A DNA stretch of 15,355 nucleotides from Bacteroidia bacterium. Its GTDB lineage: Bacteria > Bacteroidota > Bacteroidia > Chitinophagales > Saprospiraceae. Below, in pieces: positions 7,576 through 15,199 of this stretch. Location: positions 1 to 15,355 of the forward strand of contig JAUILM010000046.1 in assembly GCA_030432855.1 (NCBI GenBank). The letters run 5' to 3'. The position numbers were made by a program, and so were the translations under genes. The notes under the pieces are model-generated. The model was not told the DNA's origin. It searched no databases and saw only the letters and a list, made by a program, of their open reading frames with translations. Within the stretch, counting starts at the first letter, position 1. Each line of letters starts with the position of its first letter.

Positions 7576-7606
7576 TTGCGAACACAGTCAGGCAATATTA
7601 CCTTTA
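7576..7606 (+). promoter_or_regulatory. Candidate Bacteroidota-type promoter for the T9SS cargo gene
   Basis: TTG at 7576-7578, a 20-base spacer, then TACCTTTA at 7599-7606 fits the TTTG-N19-21-TAnnTTTG pattern of the phylum's housekeeping sigma factor, apart from the last base of the -7 box and a missing T at -33. It would place transcription start ~24 bases before the ATG at 7635. A GGAG at 7623-7626 gives a plausible ribosome-binding site. Confidence 0.35.
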
Positions 7607-7634
7607 TTGAACATTTAAAATCGGAGTGCTCCCC

Positions 7635-9188
7635 ATGTTTCGAGCTCGGTTATTATTTTTTCTGTTACCCATTGCAACCCTACTGCAGGCTCAACCTATC
7701 ATTGACAATTTTGAGCAAAACAATCTGGACAACTGGACACTCATTTCTGGCAATGCCGAAATCACCGGTGACATCGCCTATGCCGACATGTATTCTGTGC
7801 GATTGTTTGAGCAGGATGATGGGGATGTAGCCACCAGTATGATCAGACACAAGACGTTTGACCAAAGTTGGGGACGGTACAAGGTAAAGTGCTATGCAGA
7901 TGGACCGGTTTCAGACGTCATTTTCCGCTTTCAATACATCAATGAAAATAACTACTACGAAATCATCTGCAATCCTACGATGACCGACAATCCCGTACTG
8001 GCATTGAATAAAGTGGTGGATGGAGTATTTGAAAACCTGGATTCTCTGGACCCCATTGTAGGTCTGGACCGATGGTTTCAAATTACACTTAGTCGGACCT
8101 GTGCCGGTGAGATTATTGTGCTCATCGACGATGTAGAACAGATCCGTGTCATTGACAACGATATTAGAGAGACAGGGTCCATAGGGCTGGGAGCCTGGGC
8201 AGAGTCCAGCTATTTTGATGATTTGACATACGAAGATATGGGTGGTAATATCATCGTTAACCTGGAAGAAACTATTTGTAGTGGCACGTTCTACACACTG
8301 GGGGATGAGCGCTATGGGGAAACGGGCTTCTACTCGGATACGATCATCAGCCCCACAGGATGTGATAGCATTGTAAATCTCGACCTGGAGGTCAAGGTTC
8401 ACTACCTCAGCACCATTTACGACACCATATGCGCTGGTGAAACGGTTAATTTCGACGGTCAAATCCTGGATCGTACAGGGAGATATGTGCGTGAACTAGA
8501 AAGCCAATTTGGTTGCGACAGCATTGTAGAATTTGTGCTATTGGTATTAGGCGCCGACACCATTCGGATGGATACAACTATCTGTGAGGGAGATTTCATG
8601 GTGTTTGGTGATGACACCATCAACACTCCTGGCTTCTATTATGACACCCTATCTTCCAATGGTGAATGCGTCGGTGTGATTGAATTGCTGCTAGAGGTTG
8701 TAGATGCCATTTTTTCGCTGGGTCCGGATCGGTCTTCGTGTTTTGATCAGGGGCAAGCTCTCACTCTCTCATTGGATGGGCAGGAAGATATACTCTGGTC
8801 AGATGGCACAATGGGGAGTTCATTTACGGTAAATGAGCCTGGTGTATACTGGGCAGAGGCATCTTTCGGATCCTGCACCATTCGAGATAGCATCGCCTTT
8901 GTCAACTTATGTGACGAAGTCCCAAAGGTTTACATCCCCAATGGCTTTTCACCGAATGGAGATAGTCAGAATGATATTTTCTGCCCGCAGTTCGCTTCCG
9001 GAGGCCTACCTTATCATTTACGAGTTTTCGATCGATTTGGCGGGCTCATATTCAGCGCGGATGACTTGAGTCCCGGACAGGGATGGGATGGGATGGTCGA
9101 TGGAAAGGAGGCACCCATGGCGGTATACCTATACCTGATAGAAATCGAGGGAGAAAAATACACAGGAGATATTACTATTGTCCGATAA
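7635..9188 (+). CDS. Secreted modular protein with type IX secretion type B sorting domain (CHU_C)
   Basis: I start this gene at ATG 7635, preceded by GGAG with an 8-base gap; an in-frame GTG at 7626 adds only three residues. The 517-residue protein opens with a Sec signal peptide ending at LLQAQ (~20). Residues ~22-205 look like a beta-sandwich of the laminin-G/LamG-like type (FRFQYINENNYYEI, GSIGLGAWAES, YFDDLTYE). Three repeats of exactly 51 residues follow, with ICxG cysteines at 215, 266 and 317, a GxY motif, and a second cysteine 28 residues after each first one, suggesting a disulfide per repeat. An Ig-like module comes next (~365-428, WSDGT and GVYWAE). The end (~432-517) is the gliding-motility C-terminal domain: IPNGFSPNGDSQNDIF, LRVFDRFGGLIF, GWDG. 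That domain directs export through the type IX system and attachment or release at the surface. Binding target unknown; an adhesin or glycan-binding role is inferred. Confidence 0.88.
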   Translation: MFRARLLFFLLPIATLLQAQPIIDNFEQNNLDNWTLISGNAEITGDIAYADMYSVRLFEQDDGDVATSMIRHKTFDQSWGRYKVKCYADGPVSDVIFRFQYINENNYYEIICNPTMTDNPVLALNKVVDGVFENLDSLDPIVGLDRWFQITLSRTCAGEIIVLIDDVEQIRVIDNDIRETGSIGLGAWAESSYFDDLTYEDMGGNIIVNLEETICSGTFYTLGDERYGETGFYSDTIISPTGCDSIVNLDLEVKVHYLSTIYDTICAGETVNFDGQILDRTGRYVRELESQFGCDSIVEFVLLVLGADTIRMDTTICEGDFMVFGDDTINTPGFYYDTLSSNGECVGVIELLLEVVDAIFSLGPDRSSCFDQGQALTLSLDGQEDILWSDGTMGSSFTVNEPGVYWAEASFGSCTIRDSIAFVNLCDEVPKVYIPNGFSPNGDSQNDIFCPQFASGGLPYHLRVFDRFGGLIFSADDLSPGQGWDGMVDGKEAPMAVYLYLIEIEGEKYTGDITIVR

Positions 9189-9190
9189 GG

Positions 9191-10036
9191 CTATTTCGCT
9201 TCACTCAAGGTGGCATCGGGTAGGAAATAACTTTCCGGAACTCCCAAATTAAATTCATAAGATTCTACCGAAAGAATATGTCCAATACTTTTACCGGGAG
9301 GCTCATTTTGAAAGAAAAGTGTGACTGTATGAGGCAATGTGAAGTCTCCAACTTTTCGAAAGTCGGTATAATGGGCGGTAGCAGTGGGAAACTTTCCCTG
9401 ATCCCGCACAGTGAATTGCAAGTACTCAACCTGCGAGGTTTCCTGATTAATGAATAGTAAATATTGATCTAATTCTCGCTGAGGATCCAGGGTATTCCAA
9501 CTCATCATCATCCGGTCGTAGATCTTTCCTTCGATCTCTGTGGTACCTCCATAGGCAAAGGCATTGGCTTCACGAATTCGAAATGGAAATTCGTAAAAGT
9601 ACACCTGCGTAGGCAGATGGAACTCGATAGCCCGGTTCTTCTTAAAAATGGCACTATCATCGGCGATTTCATACGTCACCCATTGCTGAACCCCATGGAT
9701 TTCACCCGATTGCTTTCCTGATAGTAATTCGATTCGGACATTATCTTTTAGTGGCTGCCAATCCAACTGAAAATCCACTTTTCGCTCCTTCCATGGATTC
9801 ACCAGAAGTCGCCAGTGCCACGTTGGCCATTCATCACTCCCTTTGACGCGAACTGAGGTCAACGCATTCCAGTTTTCCCATCCCCCATAGGTCTCCTCAA
9901 TGCTTGTGATGAGTTCCTCGATTTTCTGATCATCTTTAGAAGAAGGCACATCACTGTATATGTCAGCCAGTTTGCAGCTTCCGAGGGACATGCACAAGAG
10001 AATAATTAAACTAAGCGAGTGAGGTCTAAACCGCAT
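9191..10036 (-). CDS. Putative lipoprotein, possibly LolA/DUF6503-like
   Basis: A 281-residue protein with a lipoprotein signal: positively charged N-terminus, hydrophobic stretch 8-17, lipobox LGSC with acylated C21. The mature part is rich in beta-strand patterns with many aromatic residues (YGGWENWNALTSVRVKGS, WRLLVNPWKERKVDFQLDW, FYEFPFRI, DQYLLFINQETSQVEYLQFTV, FTLPHTVTLFF). That layout is like the single-sheet lipid-carrier fold of LolA/LolB and of DUF6503-type proteins in this phylum; the assignment is by pattern only. No catalytic motif is seen. It starts at ATG 10034-10036 and converges on the T9SS cargo gene, with only two bases between the stop codons. Its promoter should be in 10037-10152, shared with the divergent S4 gene. 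Confidence 0.6.
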   Translation of the reverse strand: MRFRPHSLSLIILLCMSLGSCKLADIYSDVPSSKDDQKIEELITSIEETYGGWENWNALTSVRVKGSDEWPTWHWRLLVNPWKERKVDFQLDWQPLKDNVRIELLSGKQSGEIHGVQQWVTYEIADDSAIFKKNRAIEFHLPTQVYFYEFPFRIREANAFAYGGTTEIEGKIYDRMMMSWNTLDPQRELDQYLLFINQETSQVEYLQFTVRDQGKFPTATAHYTDFRKVGDFTLPHTVTLFFQNEPPGKSIGHILSVESYEFNLGVPESYFLPDATLSEAK

Positions 10037-10152
10037 TTGATTCGTTTTACTGCAATAAAAATATTACGCAGAAAGGTAGGTAACAATTCCACTACCTATG
10101 TGCTTGCTTGACGACAAAAAGTGGATCTTTGCGTCACAAATAATAAAACTTT
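10037..10152. promoter_or_regulatory. Divergent intergenic region between lipoprotein and S4 genes
   Basis: These 116 bases hold both promoters by position. On the plus strand TTG at 10104-10106 and GATCTTTG at 10124-10131 resemble the phylum's -33 and -7 boxes, but the 17-base spacing is short. A 6-base inverted repeat, AGGTAG (10074-10079) with CTACCT (10092-10097), lies upstream and is too short to interpret. Confidence 0.25.
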
Positions 10153-10377
10153 ATGGAGGAGTTAGAATTTCATCTTAACCGACCCTACATCGAGCTGGCC
10201 AAACTGCTCAAGTTGATGAGTCTGGTAGGTACGGGTGGTGAAGCCAAAATCAGAATACAGTCTGGCGAAGTCCTCGTAGACGGCGAAGTAGAAACACGAC
10301 GTGGTAAAAAGATCACTGCCGGGAGTACGGTAACCTTCGACCCGTATCAGATACGGGTAGTTTCTGCAGAAAATTAA
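10153..10377 (+). CDS. Small S4-domain RNA-binding protein, YbcJ-like
   Basis: The 74-residue product is a single S4 domain of the YbcJ type (S4_2). The conserved pattern is present along its length: YIELAKLLKLMSLVGTGGEAK (12-32), then IQSGEVLVDGEVETRRGKKI (35-54) and GSTVTFD (57-63). The GGEAK and G.V.VDG.VETRRGKK motifs are the RNA-contacting part of S4 domains. Family proteins are cytoplasmic and assumed to bind structured RNA, possibly during ribosome assembly; the target is unknown. The start ATG 10153 follows an A/T-rich stretch (AATAAAACTTT), usual for this phylum in place of a Shine-Dalgarno site. It is 60 bases upstream of the GIN-domain gene on the same strand and may be cotranscribed, though no functional link is apparent. 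Confidence 0.88.
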   Translation: MEELEFHLNRPYIELAKLLKLMSLVGTGGEAKIRIQSGEVLVDGEVETRRGKKITAGSTVTFDPYQIRVVSAEN

Positions 10378-10437
10378 GAGACCCTGTAACTACTCTGTGC
10401 TTTGCACGTCCAAGTGTATATATAATCAAATCTGATC

Positions 10438-11172
10438 ATGAAGAAACTTTACGTTTTTAGCCTTCTCCTCACTCTAAGTTTTGTATCGGAAGACCTTCAG
10501 GCGCAAGCTCAGGCCATCAGGGATTTTGACAAAATAGTATTGAGTCCCTATATCGGGTTAGAATTAATACAAGGTGATCATACAGACATCTCATTTGATA
10601 TAGAGGGAGTTGATGAGGAGGAAGTGATGTACGATGTATCCGGAGGAACACTCCGTATTTATCTGGAAGGAGCCCGAACTTTTAATCGACGCTCCTTTGA
10701 TCGGAATGATGGTTATATGATTGATCACTACCGGAATGTGGAGGTAACTGCCTACGTCACCTATAGAACACTCCGGAAGCTAATCGTAAAAGGAGATGAT
10801 GACGTAAACATTCGAGGCACGATTGATCGACCCAGCTTTCTGATGCGGGTATACGGAGATTGTAATGTGTACGTCGAGGATCTCCGCACTGAGCACTTCA
10901 AAGCCGGCTTGTATGGAGACAATAAACTTACCATCGAACGTGGCGATATTGGTGAGCAGGTCTATGCCCTTTTCGGTGATAATCGGGTCAACGCATATGA
11001 TGTGGAGACTGGCAGTATTCGCACCACCAGCTTCGGTGACAACACCATCAAAGTCAAGGCCCGGGACTTTGCTATTACTTCATTCGGTGATGGAGAAGTC
11101 GCCCTGGCTGAAGGTACCAGAGTGCGAAGAAAATTTTCACTGGGTGATATGAGTGTACGACATATTCGTTGA
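10438..11172 (+). CDS. Secreted GIN-domain (DUF2807) protein with regular GD repeats
   Basis: A 244-residue protein with a Sec signal peptide (MKKLYVFSLLLTLSF, cleavage near QAQAQA, ~23-26). The mature N-terminus, IRDFDKIVLSPYIGLELIQGD followed by VSGGTLRIYLEG, is the standard opening of the GIN/DUF2807 domain (putative autotransporter adhesin head). The C-terminal half shows a Gly-Asp pair at 119, 140, 160, 180, 200, 217 and 236, mostly as aromatic-G-D-N/hydrophobic (YGDCNV, YGDNKL, FGDNRV, FGDNTI, FGDGEV), each followed by a short beta-strand. That register suggests stacked rungs of a beta-helix or beta-solenoid. It is exported to the periplasm or outer surface; function in the family is unproven, with adhesion or anti-sigma-linked sensing suggested for relatives. 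It lacks any visible membrane anchor. An in-frame stop ends it at 11172, 190 bases before the tricorn gene. Confidence 0.85.
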   Translation: MKKLYVFSLLLTLSFVSEDLQAQAQAIRDFDKIVLSPYIGLELIQGDHTDISFDIEGVDEEEVMYDVSGGTLRIYLEGARTFNRRSFDRNDGYMIDHYRNVEVTAYVTYRTLRKLIVKGDDDVNIRGTIDRPSFLMRVYGDCNVYVEDLRTEHFKAGLYGDNKLTIERGDIGEQVYALFGDNRVNAYDVETGSIRTTSFGDNTIKVKARDFAITSFGDGEVALAEGTRVRRKFSLGDMSVRHIR

Positions 11173-11362
11173 GGTCGCGACGCATTTATACCAGTAAATG
11201 GTGCCATGATCACCCACAAGCTTGCCTAGGTCGATTGGACAAAACAATTTGAGATTTTTTTCGTAATCTGCTCGAACCGTGTAATGTATATTGCACTGTT
11301 GGTCCTGAGTTTCGGGTAGTTTGGAATTCAGGTCATGATTTTCAAACCTTCTAATTTTCACG

Positions 11363-14300
11363 ATGCAGCGAAGAACTCTCACCTTTACATTACTTCTATT
11401 AATTTCTACAGTATTAACTGCCCAGGAGGGCCATCTGGGATTTTATCGATACCCCACTATTCATAATGACCTCGTCGTATTTGCAGCGGAAGGCGACCTT
11501 TGGTCAGTTTCCAGCGAAGGGGGACTGGCCCAGCGGCTGACCACTCATCATGGTGAGGAGATACACCCACGAATTTCTCCAGATGGTAGAACGCTTGCCT
11601 TTAGTGCTTCCTATGAAGGACCGACAGAAGTCTATACTATGCCCATTGCCGGCGGCCTTCCTACACGTCAAACCTATGAAACCGAGGGTTCACTGGTAAT
11701 GAACTGGACTGCTGACGGCCATTTACTCTATAGCTCAAGAGAATATGCAACTCTACCGGACCGACAAAGTATCAAGCTGAATATTACGACGGGTAAAAGG
11801 AATATAATACCTCTGAGTCAGGCCACAGAGATGTGTAGCGATCAGTCCTCTAATCGCTACTACTTTGTCCGACCTTCATTCCATGGCAATGTCACTAAAC
11901 GATACAAGGGAGGTACTGCCAGAATGATCTGGAAGTACGGCGAAGGTAATGTGGAGGCAGTCAATCTTACCGCAGAATATGATGGGGAAAGCCACCGACC
12001 CATGTTTTACAATGAGCGGGTGTACTTTATATCAGATCGTGATGGCATCATGAACCTATGGTCGATGAATGCGGAGGGTGATGATTTGACTCAACACACC
12101 CACCATGAAAACTTTGATGTCAAATACGCCAGCATGCATAATGACAGGATCGTCTATCAAATGGGCGCAGATATTTGGTTGTATGACATCAGTGATGATG
12201 AAAGTAGTCAGATTGAAATCAGGATAGTATCTGATCTCGAGCAACTGCGTGAAAAATGGGTAGAAGATCCTTCGGATTATATTACACACGTTGATATTCA
12301 CCCGGATGGCGAAGGTATTGTCATTACGGCCAGAGGACGGGTCTTTGTGGCTCCTCATAAATCTGGCCGGTTTGTACAAATAGGTCGCGAAGAGGGTGTG
12401 CGATATCGGGATGCCGTGTATTCTGCAGACGGAACCGAGATTATATATCTCTCTGATGCCTCAGGAGAGTTTGAGTTCATCAGCACGAAATCCAATGGCC
12501 TGGCAAGTGGTGAACCCCTAACTTCGGACGGAGATGTGTTAAGATTTCAGGCTCACCCGTCTCCTGATGGAAAGTACATTGCTTTCTCAGACCTTGCTCA
12601 GGACCTATGGTTGCTACACCTTGAGACCGGAGAAAAAGTGAAGGTCTCCACCAACGATGAAGGAATTGGGAGTGTCAGTTGGGCTCCCGATGGCACCTGG
12701 CTGGCGTTTGAGCAAAGCGCGACCAATACGTTCTCTCAGATACACTTGCATGAGGTTTCTTCCGGGGATCAGATTACACTAACAAGTGACCGATCGAACA
12801 GTTTTTCTCCTGTCTGGAGTCCCGATGGCAACTGGATATACTACCTGGCCGACCGAAACTTTCAAAGTCTGGTAGGATCTCCCTGGGGATCCCGTCAACC
12901 TGAAGCATACCTGGATCGAAGTATTAAGCTGTACCAGGTAGCCCTTAAAACGGGTTTACGATCTCCATTTCGGTCGATGGATGAACTAGCTAATTCATCA
13001 GAAACGCCCGATACTACGTTCAGAATCGATCGTCAGGCAATCACGCAAAGAATCTATGAGCTTCCGGTGCAGCCTGGCAACTACCGAAATCTTAGCATAA
13101 ATGATGATGCTCTTTATTTTACTAACAGATCCACAGGGCTGGATGCTTCGACAGACTTAATGGCACTGAAGATCAGCAACGAAGACCCCAAACCCCAAGC
13201 TATTGCGGAGGGGATCAGAAGTTACCAATTGGCAGGTAAAGGAAAACACATCCTGATCGTGAAAGGCTCAACCCCATACATTATTAAAGCGGGCACCAGT
13301 AAAGTCTCAGATTTAAGTGATGCCCAGGTAGACCTAAGTAATTGGCGATTTTCGATCGATCCTAAGGAAGATTGGGTCCAGATATTTACGGATGCCTGGC
13401 GCATGGAACGAGACTACTTTTACGACCCTAACATGCATGGTGTTGACTGGGATGGTATGTATGAAAAATATGCTGCATTTCTGGATAGAGTCACTACCCG
13501 GCAGGAGCTGTCTGACCTGATTGGTGAATTTGTAGGAGAACTGTCCGCACTGCACACCAGCGTACGGGGAGGAGATCTTCGGGAGGGCGATGATGACATA
13601 GGAATAGGTGATCTTGGTGCTCGATTATCAAAGGTAGATGCCGGATTTAAAATCGACTATATCTACCAAACGGATCCTGAGTACCCTAATGAAAGAAGTC
13701 CACTTGCCGATCCTTATCTCGATCTGGAAACCGGCGATATCATCACCGCCGTCAATGGTGAATCTGCCCTGCAGGTCAATCAACTCAGTGCACTTTTGAG
13801 AAATACAGCGGGCAAGCAGGCGATTTTAGATATCCAGGATGTCTCTGAAGCAGAAAGTCGTCAGGTGATTGTCACACCGCTTAGCTCCAGCTATGATTTG
13901 CGTTATACCGACTGGGAATATACCCGTAGACTGGCTGTAGATGAAAGCAGCGATGAAAAGATTGGGTATCTCCACCTGCGAGCTATGGGCTCCAATGATT
14001 TGATGGAATGGTATCGATCCTTTTACCCTGTATTTAATCGTCGGGGCCTAATCATCGATGTGAGACACAATCGAGGTGGCAACATTGAGAGCCTTCTCCT
14101 GGAGAAACTTTTAAGAAAAGCCTGGTTTTACTGGAAAAGTCGATCCGGAGTACCCTATGCAAACATGCCCTATGCCTTCACGGGTCACATGGTCGTACTG
14201 GTAGATCGGTTTACTGCCTCGGATGGGGAGGCTTTCGCAGAAGGATTTAAGCGCCTGGGAATGGGACCTGTCATTGGTACTCGTACGTGGGGAGGTGAAA

Positions 14301-14566
14301 TATGGCTGAGCGGTGTCAATCGTCTCAGTGATGGTGGCCTGGCCCGTGCTCCGATGATGGGGGTCTATAGTCCGGAGGGTGAATGGCTCATAGAAGGTCA
14401 TGGGGTGGTTCCGGATATTGAGGTTGACAACCTTCCACATGAGACATTTAAAGGACGGGATGCACAGTTGGAAAAAGGTATTGAATATTTATTGGAGAAG
14501 ATATCCGAAGACCCCAGAGAGATACCCGATCCACCGGCATTTCCGGATAAGTCGTTCGAAAAGTAA
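11363..14566 (+). CDS. Tricorn protease homologue (S41 family), exported
   Basis: A 1067-residue protein, the size of archaeal tricorn, with a Sec signal peptide (RRTLTFTLLLLISTVLTAQ, cleavage near 20-21) implying a periplasmic location. Residues ~25-300 and ~310-590 form two beta-propellers with repeated HPRISPDGRTLAFSA, AHPSPDGKYIAFSD and WSPDGNWIYYLAD blades. A helical core domain follows (~670-745, IFTDAWRMERDYFYDPNMHGVDW), then a PDZ domain (~755-845, DLETGDIITAVNGES) and the S41 catalytic domain (~870-1040). By alignment to tricorn, H731 (ALHTS) matches the catalytic His, S953 (TASDGE) the nucleophile and E1011 (LIEGHGVVPD) the Glu. The S953-E1011 distance of 58 equals that of tricorn S965-E1023. 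The residue before H731 is Leu where tricorn has Ser745 of its tetrad. RHNRGGN (~899-905) supports the oxyanion region. Expected role: cleavage of oligopeptides in the periplasm. Confidence 0.93.
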   Translation: MQRRTLTFTLLLLISTVLTAQEGHLGFYRYPTIHNDLVVFAAEGDLWSVSSEGGLAQRLTTHHGEEIHPRISPDGRTLAFSASYEGPTEVYTMPIAGGLPTRQTYETEGSLVMNWTADGHLLYSSREYATLPDRQSIKLNITTGKRNIIPLSQATEMCSDQSSNRYYFVRPSFHGNVTKRYKGGTARMIWKYGEGNVEAVNLTAEYDGESHRPMFYNERVYFISDRDGIMNLWSMNAEGDDLTQHTHHENFDVKYASMHNDRIVYQMGADIWLYDISDDESSQIEIRIVSDLEQLREKWVEDPSDYITHVDIHPDGEGIVITARGRVFVAPHKSGRFVQIGREEGVRYRDAVYSADGTEIIYLSDASGEFEFISTKSNGLASGEPLTSDGDVLRFQAHPSPDGKYIAFSDLAQDLWLLHLETGEKVKVSTNDEGIGSVSWAPDGTWLAFEQSATNTFSQIHLHEVSSGDQITLTSDRSNSFSPVWSPDGNWIYYLADRNFQSLVGSPWGSRQPEAYLDRSIKLYQVALKTGLRSPFRSMDELANSSETPDTTFRIDRQAITQRIYELPVQPGNYRNLSINDDALYFTNRSTGLDASTDLMALKISNEDPKPQAIAEGIRSYQLAGKGKHILIVKGSTPYIIKAGTSKVSDLSDAQVDLSNWRFSIDPKEDWVQIFTDAWRMERDYFYDPNMHGVDWDGMYEKYAAFLDRVTTRQELSDLIGEFVGELSALHTSVRGGDLREGDDDIGIGDLGARLSKVDAGFKIDYIYQTDPEYPNERSPLADPYLDLETGDIITAVNGESALQVNQLSALLRNTAGKQAILDIQDVSEAESRQVIVTPLSSSYDLRYTDWEYTRRLAVDESSDEKIGYLHLRAMGSNDLMEWYRSFYPVFNRRGLIIDVRHNRGGNIESLLLEKLLRKAWFYWKSRSGVPYANMPYAFTGHMVVLVDRFTASDGEAFAEGFKRLGMGPVIGTRTWGGEIWLSGVNRLSDGGLARAPMMGVYSPEGEWLIEGHGVVPDIEVDNLPHETFKGRDAQLEKGIEYLLEKISEDPREIPDPPAFPDKSFEK

Positions 14567-14614
14567 TCTGGGTAGATACTTAGTCGAATTATTTGAAATA
14601 TATATCTGAAGTAC

Positions 14615-14645
14615 TTGACCTCTAGTAGCCTTTATCCTACTTTTC
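14615..14645 (+). promoter_or_regulatory. Candidate Bacteroidota-type promoter for the PH-domain gene
   Basis: TTG at 14615-14617, a 20-base spacer and TACTTTTC at 14638-14645 match the TTG/TAnnTTT arrangement except for the final base of the -7 box. The box ends 16 bases before ATG 14662, giving a very short leader. The same spacing as at 7576-7606 makes chance somewhat less likely, but no data support it directly. Confidence 0.28.
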
Positions 14646-14661
14646 CTAAAAAGCTAACCTT

Positions 14662-15138
14662 ATGGCCAATCGTCCGTACGATCATTCTCAGTTGGGATGG
14701 ATAGTGCTCCTTTCCATGGGCGTCACTTTGATGATTTTCACCCTGCAATTTGTACTGGGCTTTGGGTCTCCGAAAACCAGTCCGATCGGGTACCTTTTTA
14801 TTAGTGGCCTTACTCTTCTCATTGCCTCCCTATTCTACAAGCTAAGAGTCATGGTTGACACCACCGGAATACATCTCATTTATGGTATAGGTTTAATCAA
14901 ATTCCATATTAAACCAGATCATGTAAAGTCTGTTCGTATAGTTAGAAATCCCTGGTATTATGGATTGGGTATTCGTATTATACCTAAAGGAATGTTGTAC
15001 AACATTCATGGATTGGAAGCAGTTGAAATCATTTACGAAGACGGACGAGAAAAAATGGTAAGAATTGGTTCTGACGAAGTGCATGTATTAAAAGCATACC
15101 TGGAGAACAAATATGCTCTTGACAATATCACTGAATAA
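14662..15138 (+). CDS. Small membrane protein with bacterial PH domain
   Basis: A 158-residue protein with two predicted membrane helices (about 12-32 and 42-59) followed by a cytoplasm-facing bacterial PH-like domain (60-150). Typical features of that domain are the RVMVDTTGIHLIYGIGLIKFHI strand pair, VKSVRIVRNPWYYGLGIRI, and the closing GLEAVEIIYEDGREKMVRIGS with a helix after it. Family members are membrane-associated and of unknown activity. The start ATG 14662 is preceded by A/T-rich sequence with no clear Shine-Dalgarno site, and the gene lies 95 bases after the tricorn stop with its own candidate promoter. No linked PH-domain paralogue or partner gene is visible, so this copy stands alone. 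Confidence 0.75.
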   Translation: MANRPYDHSQLGWIVLLSMGVTLMIFTLQFVLGFGSPKTSPIGYLFISGLTLLIASLFYKLRVMVDTTGIHLIYGIGLIKFHIKPDHVKSVRIVRNPWYYGLGIRIIPKGMLYNIHGLEAVEIIYEDGREKMVRIGSDEVHVLKAYLENKYALDNITE

Positions 15139-15199
15139 AATTGTGTTCGTAACTAATAATAGAAATACAGTCCTATGGACGACAAGTAAATAGTGAAGT

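Noticed and set aside
7911..8462. A 183-codon open frame on the minus strand
   Set aside because: It lies wholly opposite the T9SS cargo gene, has no signal for translation, and its translation is an antisense shadow without recognisable domain features.
9080..9096. Tandem GGGAT repeated three times
   Set aside because: It is inside the CHU_C domain and encodes the conserved GWDG motif, so it is explained by coding; only a minor slippage risk.
10074..10097. AGGTAG/CTACCT inverted repeat upstream of the S4 gene
   Set aside because: Six-base arms with a 12-base spacer occur often by chance, and nothing else supports an operator.
11174..11181. Palindrome GTCGCGAC just after the GIN-domain gene
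   Set aside because: Eight-base palindrome without loop or T-run; not a terminator and not a convincing binding site.
11137..11382. An 81-codon minus-strand frame across the gap before the tricorn gene
   Set aside because: It overlaps the ends of two real genes, has no homology-like motif and no ribosome-binding site; I treat the 190-base gap as noncoding.
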